Below, one piece after another: positions 57,938-64,000 of a DNA stretch of 64,000 nucleotides. This stretch comes from Dipteronia dyeriana (lineage: Eukaryota > Streptophyta > Magnoliopsida > Sapindales > Sapindaceae), in NCBI GenBank assembly GCA_032871835.1, contig CM065298.1, positions 11,165,096 through 11,229,095 of the forward strand. Reading direction: 5' to 3'. Numbering within the stretch: the first letter of the stretch is position 1; each line of letters starts with the position of its first letter. The translations under genes and the position numbers were made by a program. A model generated the notes under the pieces. That model saw only the letters and a program-made list of their open reading frames with translations. It was not told where the DNA came from and made no database searches.

Positions 57938-58875
57938 AAGTTTAAGATTTTTTTAATAAATCTTCATTATTCTCTTCAAATAGAGGTATATACTGAGCTA
58001 GTAACAGCATCACTACATGTAAAGAAGACAATAATAAAACTCTAAAAACAAATACATAATAAAAGAATAAAATAAAATTAGGTGTGGATATAGATCCATA
58101 CTATTATGAAATCATTAAAAAAAAAACTCTCGATTACACCAAATTTGAAATCAATTCGAATTTTTTTTTCCAATATAAAATCTTAACCATCGGACATCAG
58201 TAGAAAATATACAAAATAAAATCCATAAGATCAGATTCAAAGTTATTTTTTTTTACTCAATAGAAATTTTTCAAAAACAACCACCCAATCCTTATTCATC
58301 ATCATCACCAAAAATACAAAAATATTCTTCCAGAAAACCACTCTCAGAGTCTCTTCAACCCACTGCACCAAACCCTAACCCACCACCCAAACACCAAATA
58401 CAAGTTAATTACTCAAAAAAAAAAAAACAAATCAAATCATCAAAAATCCAAACAAAAGTTACACGATGAAATCAGAGAAAGAGAAAAGGAGATGAGGATT
58501 TTAGAGAGAGAAGGAGAGGGTCCAGAGAGGGAGTGAGTAATAACCTTTAGAGCAACGCAAACTGAGAGCAAACTTGTCTTGCTCAAAAGAACAAGTATTA
58601 TTAGAGAACAGATAAAATAGCTTCAAAGGAAATGTTGAAATAAAATGAAACAAAATTTCTCGAAATGTAGAGGTTGAATGGAGAAGTAATAACTGGGAAA
58701 TTATATATATAAGCTTTAGTTGGTGTTTCGTCTACATGGATCAGGCTCCAAATAGCCATTGGATTCTATCCAACGGTCACAACTCAGCGTACCATTCTTC
58801 TGATTCTGTCTTGATTTCACATATCAGCCAGATTTATTTAATTTTACAGGATTACTTGTGGCCGTTGGATTTGTT
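57938..58875. other. Intergenic DNA, no gene recognised
   Basis: A purine-rich stretch (gagagagaaggagagggtcc) at ~58503 and mixed sequence. It could be the 5' region of a minus-strand transcript, but no coding exon was seen. Confidence 0.35.
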
Positions 58876-58879
58876 TGAA

Positions 58880-59045
58880 AGAAAATTATAAAATAGGTCA
58901 AGTCAGAACTGGTGTGATGGATGATGCAGGTATGCAGTAGCTTTTGACCCAAATGAAAGGAAGTAAAATTTATGAAATAGGTGAAGCCAGAACTGGTGTG
59001 ATGGATGATGCAGGCTTGCAGCAGCTTTTGACCAAACTAAGCTTT
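58880..59045 (+). repeat. Tandem duplication, about 80-bp unit, 2 copies
   Basis: agaactggtgtgatggatga + tgcagg at 58906 and 58990, each preceded by 'aaaataggtcaag' or 'gaaataggtgaag' and followed by 'agcttttgacc'. Confidence 0.8.
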
Positions 59046-59240
59046 TGGTCATGTTAACAAAATTAAATAAAGAGGAAGACTCTGACAATTTGGCTGTCAC
59101 TGGTGATGAAACTTGGTCGCAAACCAGCTGTTGAGAAAAAGTTAGGTCGGGTGGTGTCACAAGGTAAATGGTAAATGGTAAATTGGTTTGAGATTGACTG
59201 TTGAATACTATTGACCGACACTTCAGTACTATTGAGAGTT

Positions 59241-59830
59241 ACGAGGAAGGCAATTAAATCCGTATCCGTGGATATCCGTCCGAACCCGATCTTATAGGAT
59301 CGGGTGTGGATTGTGAATTTATAATCTGTTAATCCGTAAATCGGTTTAATAAAAAACCTATTAGGTTCGCGGGTTGAAAAAACGAACCCGCGGGTTAGAC
59401 CCGTTAAGCAGTATAAATAAAATACTTGTATATAAACATACATAAACATTTGAATTATTTTTTGTCGTTTTATTTTTATGGTTATTATTATTTTATAATG
59501 TATCAAATAGGGAATTAGAAATGAAAATTTATTTTAATTAAGTATTCAATAGGTGATTATAAGTGGAAATTTACAAAATGACAAATCGCGTGTTAGTTCG
59601 TGGGTTGATGGTTTGTGGATATCCCACGGGTGAAACATCCACCCGTGAACCCACATTGTTTCGTAGGTTCGCGGGTAAGGGCATGGGCACAGCCATAACC
59701 CGCGGGTTCATACCCGTCGGTTCAAACCCGTCCAAGAACCCACTTACCTTCGCGGATTCAAGGGTTGGCGTTGGTGAGGGTTTGAATTTTATAAAACTCA
59801 TCAGAACCCGATCCGCTGCCATCCCTATTC
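59241..59830. mobile_element. Non-autonomous hAT-like element, about 590 bp
   Basis: Right end (complement) tagggatggcagcggatcgg; the left end near gaggaaggcaattaaatccg looks like a diverged partner. The interior is filled with cgcgggttc, aacccgcggg and atacccg words on both strands. No reliable target duplication. The 113- and 91-codon frames here come from those repeats. Confidence 0.55.
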
Positions 59831-59900
59831 GAGACACATATCGCATGAGTCAAAGTGTTAAAGTGCAAGCAAACGATTTAACTTGTCATTTGTTATCTTC

Positions 59901-61429
59901 TTAATTGGGGAAAGAATCATTTTGCCCCCTACATTATGTCTTATTGATAAATCTATCCTCTATATTTTGTTTAATGGCTATTTCCCCTCCTCAAAGTAAA
60001 AGTATTTGTCAAATTGCCCCTTACTGTTATATTTTCTGTTAAAATATCCAGTTGACTGTTATGTTGAAGTTGACTCAAAGGGTTACATGGTAATATTGAC
60101 AAATAAAATGAATGAGAATTAATATGGGAGGGTAAAAAAGTAAATCAGTAAACAACATTAAGATTAAAATTAAATAGACAAAATATTAAAATAAAAAATT
60201 AATTGACATAAACATTAATTAAAATAATAATTAAAATAATTTAAAATTAAATCTCACTATCTCTCTCTCTCTCTTGGAACTCTTACTCGCTCTCTTCATC
60301 TGATATTTCTCTCTCCGATCTCTCTAATCTCTCCATCTTCTTCAGTTCGATGCCGGCGAGAAGCGGCGATCTCTTCCGTTGAGAGGAGATCAACTCTCTT
60401 CTTTTCCCTTTTCTCTTTCTCTATTCTTTTCTCGCTTCTCGTTCCCACCTGATTTGATCCGTTCTGGTTGGCCGCCCACGAGACTTGAGCGTCGATCTTC
60501 TTTGCTGAGAAAAGATTGACGCCGGTGGTGGTGGTTATTGGTAGGGGTGGTTACTACTGGTGGTGGTGGTTGGATTTAGGGGTTAGGGATTTGGTAGTGA
60601 TTGGATTTGGGGATTAGGGATTTGTTAGTGGTTGTATTTAGGGGTTAAGAGAATTATTGGTGGTTGGATTTAGGGGTTAAGGTTTCAGAGATTGATGGTG
60701 ATAATGATGGTCTCGGCGAGGATTCAAGGTGGGTTGGTAGGGTTCGGGCTTGTGGCTAGGTTTATGGTGGTTGGTATGTTTTGATTTGGGGATGAGGATT
60801 GAAGACGAGAATTGATTCATCAAATCTTTGGTGAGCAGGATATATTCACATGAAATTTTCGACAGTGTTTTTGAGTGTTGAAGAAAATATTGCCAGGTCT
60901 AGTATTTACATAAGTATTTTTATTTTGGATTTAGAAAACATTTTATTTCAGAGTTTCTAGGTTTGATTTTGTTGATGATGGTAGTGAAGTTCTAGGTTTG
61001 AATTTCAGGGTTGGATGTTGTTATTGTGATGGAAGTGATGAGTTGTTGCTTTTTTTTTGTTTTTTTTTTCTAATTATCTCCACCGTCCATCTTTGAGAAT
61101 CTGAGATGGAACGGTGGAGATTGAATCTGGAGATAAAGATGAACTTATTAGTTTTTATAAGGTGGTTTATCCCAATTGTTTCATTAAAGGGGTAGAAAAG
61201 TATTTTCATTTCAAGCAATCAGATGCTTTTGTCTTCAAAAGGTAAAAGAGTCTTTCCATTAACTGTTGTTGTTAGAGTTGGACATTTTAACGGAAAAGGT
61301 AACGGTAAGATGGAATTTGACGAATAATTTTAGTTTGAAGGGGGGAAATGACCATTAAGCAAAGTAAATAGGGGAGATTTACCAATTGGGCATAATATAG
61401 GAGGGAACACGATTCTTTCCCTTAATTAA
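59901..61429. mobile_element. Mutator-like element with long terminal inverted repeats, about 1.5 kb
   Basis: Left end ttaattggggaaagaatcat and right end (complement) ttaattaagggaaagaatcg start arms of about 150 bp that also share 'acattatg', 'ggtaaatctcccct' versus 'gataaatctatcct', and 'aatggctatttccccct'-type words. No transposase frame. The target duplication was not readable. Confidence 0.6.
60555..60690 (+). repeat. Minisatellite 'ggttggatttaggggtta', about 4 variants
   Basis: tggttggatttaggggttag, gattggatttggggattagg, ggttgtatttaggggttaag and tggttggatttaggggttaa, spaced about 37-40 bp, all within the Mutator-like element. Confidence 0.75.
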
Positions 61430-61641
61430 ACGAGATTGATGAAGTGCAAATGGAGAAAAACATATAGCTCCAATTCAGCAACTTCAATATTTATTAGTCC
61501 ATAATCAGAGTCGCCCATATGTTTTTGGGGTTTAGGGTGAAAATTTTGGAAATGGGAAATGGGTCCCATAACGTATCAAATGAGAACAAATCTAAATCTA
61601 AGAAAAAAACAAAATCAGAATTATTTTTTTAGTATAACAAG

Positions 61642-61645
<4 letters not shown>

Positions 61646-61680
<35 letters not shown>
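61646..61680. repeat. (TA)n microsatellite
   Basis: About 17 TA repeats followed by four 'attata' steps. Confidence 0.9.
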
Positions 61681-61683
<3 letters not shown>

Positions 61684-62207
61684 TAATTATAATTATAATT
61701 ATCCGAAAATATTTATAACAGAAAAGTTGAAGATTAAAGTGAAATAACTCAGATGAGGAACACTGAACTGTAATAATGGAAGATTGAAGAAAAGAGATGA
61801 GTTATGAGTAGCAAATGAGGTGTTGACTTGAGACATTGATAGTTGAGAGGTTGAAAGAAATGATACACCAAAAAAAATCATTTCCTTTTAGACTTTGTTT
61901 GTCTCAACCCAATTTTTTTTTCTTTGTTTAACTTTAAGCTTTTAACAGGTCTCTTTAGTCTCAAATATTATGATCGATACTCAAAACAAATATTTAGAAC
62001 TTTATAATCTGAAATAAAATAAAATGGGCCTTAAATTAATATGGAAACATGAAAATAGGCCCTTAAATCTGAAGGTAAAATTGTACAAAATCTTTGCTGT
62101 AAAGCCTCTTAAATACTGAAACTAGAATGTGAGATTCACATTAATCATAAATCATAATAAATCACATAAGTCATAATAAATAACAAAAATAAATCAAAGC
62201 ATGTCAA
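61681..62207. other. AT-rich DNA, no gene recognised
   Basis: No domain-like frame on either strand. Confidence 0.35.
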
Positions 62208-62500
62208 CTATAAACAGGTATATAAACTCCAAATTTCACATGCTTTATGTCCTGGTATTATAAATGCATTGTATTGGTGTTTCATATACTTGGGGTCACC
62301 AATGTGTGCAAGAATACCATTAACATCCAGAAAGAAACTTTTTATTGACATCGGTGCTACTGCAATTGGCCTTTTTAAGTTTAGCAACACAAGATCTACG
62401 TTTTGGAAGGATAAAAGATGTCTTTCGATTGGTATATTGTCTAAGCCCTCTAACCCGTCCGGAAGGCTCTGGTTTAATAAATACCTAAATCGAGAGGCTT
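62208..62500 (-). pseudogene. Possible NIF/FCP1-like phosphatase fragment
   Basis: A minus-strand frame of about 97 codons opens at 62500 and reads LPDGLEGLDNIPIERHLL, then SIKSFFLDVNGILAHI. The FLDVNGILAHI part resembles motif I of plant NIF/FCP1-type HAD phosphatases (DLNGLL), but the second Asp of DxDx is Asn, as in some plant members. The following residues (GDPKYMKHQY and onward) do not match the family as I know it. There is no matching splice partner nearby. It may be a gene fragment or chance; I give it low weight. Confidence 0.25.
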
Positions 62501-62849
62501 AAAAATAAAATAAAATTGAAAAGTGAACAGGAAAGTAGTCATTTATAGTATGTCTCGTTGGCAGACAGCTGTGAGCTTAGACAACTTTAGTTGTGTCTAT
62601 CCACACATACATACATATAGAGCTAGAAAGAAATAGAATCCAGTAGAAGAAAGGAAAGAGAAGGAAGAAAAGGGAAAAGGGAAAAGAAGTCAGTGAAGTT
62701 CTCATGATATTTTTAGATTTTTGGTTGATTTCTGCTCCAAATTCCACATATTCTAATTGGGTTTTGTGCCGTAGGGAAAGAAGACGAAGTAGAGGAACCC
62801 AGAATACTTGATTCGAATTATTGGCTTTTAAGGCCGTTATACACATGTG

Positions 62850-62937
62850 TATATCAGATGAGTCGCTCTGCACGTGTAAGACAGATGTTAAGAGTCTTGA
62901 GTCGCTTTGCACGTGTATGACAGATGTTATCCCCAGC
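62850..62937 (+). repeat. Direct repeat, about 45-bp unit, 2 copies
   Basis: gatgagtcgctctgcacgtg + taagacagatgtta is repeated as cttgagtcgctttgcacgtg + tatgacagatgtta. Confidence 0.8.
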
Positions 62938-63029
62938 TTTACGTATGCACAAAGTAATTCGGCATACGTATAGAAGATTATCCTTGGGTACAAATTTGGT
63001 GCAGATTGAGATTTTATAAATTATACTGT

Positions 63030-63780
63030 TCTTGATTAGAAAAGAGTTGTACATCAGTTTATTTGTGATTGTAGATATATTATCTTTAACTACCCACTTT
63101 TGTTATGTTTATGGAATTATTTAACATGATGCAGTGAAATTTAGTATGTATTATTGGATACATATTGAAAAAGTTGTTTAGAAGAAAACTCATATGTTTT
63201 TAAAAGTTTTTATTCACTCACTGGGCATTAGCGTTCAACATTTTACTTTTAAAATATTTTTTCCAGGTAGTTGCTTGGTTTGTGCGGACTCTTCAGTTTT
63301 GAGGTGGACAACTCGATGATATCATGAAATATAAGAATCATGCATTTTAATTATCTCATATGTTCTACATATCTTGATATGCTTGTTCGGACTGGTCGGT
63401 TTAGCTTGGTCGAATTGGTCGGTTTGCATGGTCGGACTGATCAACTTTTCTTGGTCGGTTTGGTCGGTTTGTATGGTCAGACTGATCGATTTTATATGGT
63501 CGGACTGGTCGGTTTTGAAATGGTCGATTTTAGACTGGTTGGTTTTTGTCTGGTCAGTTATTTCCAGACAGTTTTTGTAATGAATAGAAATGACAATAAA
63601 AGACTAGCAATTATGTACATTTTGTATTCTATATTTTTTTTCTATGTTTAAGAACAAGTATTTTCTATAGAATTTTAGTTGAAATTCATTTATCATGTTA
63701 GTAAAAAGTGCAGCTCACAGGACCTCCCTCGTACTAAAGAGAAGAGTCGAGGTGGGTCTTGTCAACTTGGTATCAAAACC
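63030..63780 (+). mobile_element. Probable 5' LTR region and primer-binding site of a Ty3/gypsy-like element
   Basis: The region contains tcactcactgggcattagcg and a ttttttccaggtagttgc phrase, wording common in LTRs of plant gypsy (Tekay/Del-like) elements. It is followed by tggtatcaaaacctgg at ~63769, which resembles a primer-binding site. A gag-like frame follows at 63850. The LTR start is not defined and the other LTR lies beyond the window. Confidence 0.5.
63385..63560 (+). repeat. 'tggtcggt' short tandem-like repeat
   Basis: ggactggtcggttt, cgaattggtcggttt, ggtcggactgatc, ggtcggtttggtcggttt and variants recur about every 12-20 bases. The repetitive frame (LVGLVWS-like) is an artefact. 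Confidence 0.7.
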
Positions 63781-63849
63781 TGGTTTATGATTCCTTATAC
63801 TATTGAATAATTCCTTAGACTATCATAACTTTGATTTTGTAACACCATC

Positions 63850-64000
63850 ATGCGTCGAGTTGACCGCCCACGCACGAGACCGGTAGCTGACCTAGGTGAG
63901 AGGAGTGATAACCATGATGAAAATGAGACAGAATCACACCCTCACCCACCTATACCTCAACCCCATGTACCAGAACATAGAGAGGAACCAATGGATGGAA
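63850..64000 (+). CDS. Start of a gag-like polyprotein, runs off the window
   Basis: ATG at 63850 opens a frame with no stop up to 64000 (50 codons): MRRVDRPRTRPVADLGERSD, then an acidic/His segment, then repeated Pro-His (ESHPHPPIPQPHVPEH). A basic start followed by a Pro-rich linker fits the beginning of a plant Ty3/gypsy gag, and the position 80 bp after a primer-binding-like motif supports this. No conserved gag domain is visible yet. It could instead be a short fortuitous frame. Confidence 0.45.
   Translation, partial: MRRVDRPRTRPVADLGERSDNHDENETESHPHPPIPQPHVPEHREEPMDG

Noticed and set aside
63340..63651. Repetitive frame with LVGLVG-like residues
   Set aside because: Caused by a short tggtcggt repeat inside an LTR-like region; three frames are open for the same reason.

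Overview
The window is nuclear DNA from a dicot-like flowering plant. Genes are split by GT-AG introns and intergenic DNA is AT-rich. The recognisable genes belong to plant families (F-box/LRR, Nup35 nucleoporin, CASP-like membrane protein), and most of the rest is plant transposon debris: hAT, Mutator-like, PIF/Harbinger, Ty1/copia, Ty3/gypsy and LINE. The species cannot be fixed from the sequence. There is no prokaryotic content, CRISPR array, rRNA or convincing tRNA gene.

Gene content is low. A small three-exon gene of unknown function lies at 63-991. A duplicated F-box/LRR locus has a decayed copy at 2163-3858 and an intact three-exon copy at 11770-13630 (551 aa). The nucleoporin gene NUP35 is at 24928-27549 (331 aa, with an extra 5'UTR intron). 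A CASP-like four-helix membrane protein gene is at 38686-40957 (218 aa). These genes are not functionally linked to each other. A weak phosphatase-like fragment lies on the minus strand at 62208-62500.

Layout: 1-1.1 kb small gene; 1.4-14 kb two copies of an F-box segment separated by LINE relics, a small hAT element and local duplications; 14-20.4 kb hAT territory, with a full-length hAT (perfect 8-bp target duplication) nested inside another hAT; 20.6-23.9 kb Mutator-like inverted-repeat elements; 24-28.2 kb NUP35; 28-38.5 kb AT-rich DNA with small hAT and Mutator-like elements, again nested; 38.6-41 kb CASP-like gene; 43-49.2 kb a broken copia element of chimeric appearance followed by the 3' part of a MULE transposase; 49.4-52.6 kb a second full-length but dead hAT; 53.7-57.9 kb a PIF/Harbinger element with divergent ORFs around a 211-bp tandem array; 59.2-61.4 kb another hAT relic and a Mutator-like element; 63-64 kb the start of a gypsy-type retrotransposon that runs off the window.

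I found no new multi-gene system. The observations most worth checking are the nested hAT insertions with readable target duplications, a duplicated 3' splice site just upstream of the NUP35 start that could expose a start-stop uORF, the loss of a splice donor in one F-box copy, and the tandem array inside the Harbinger element.
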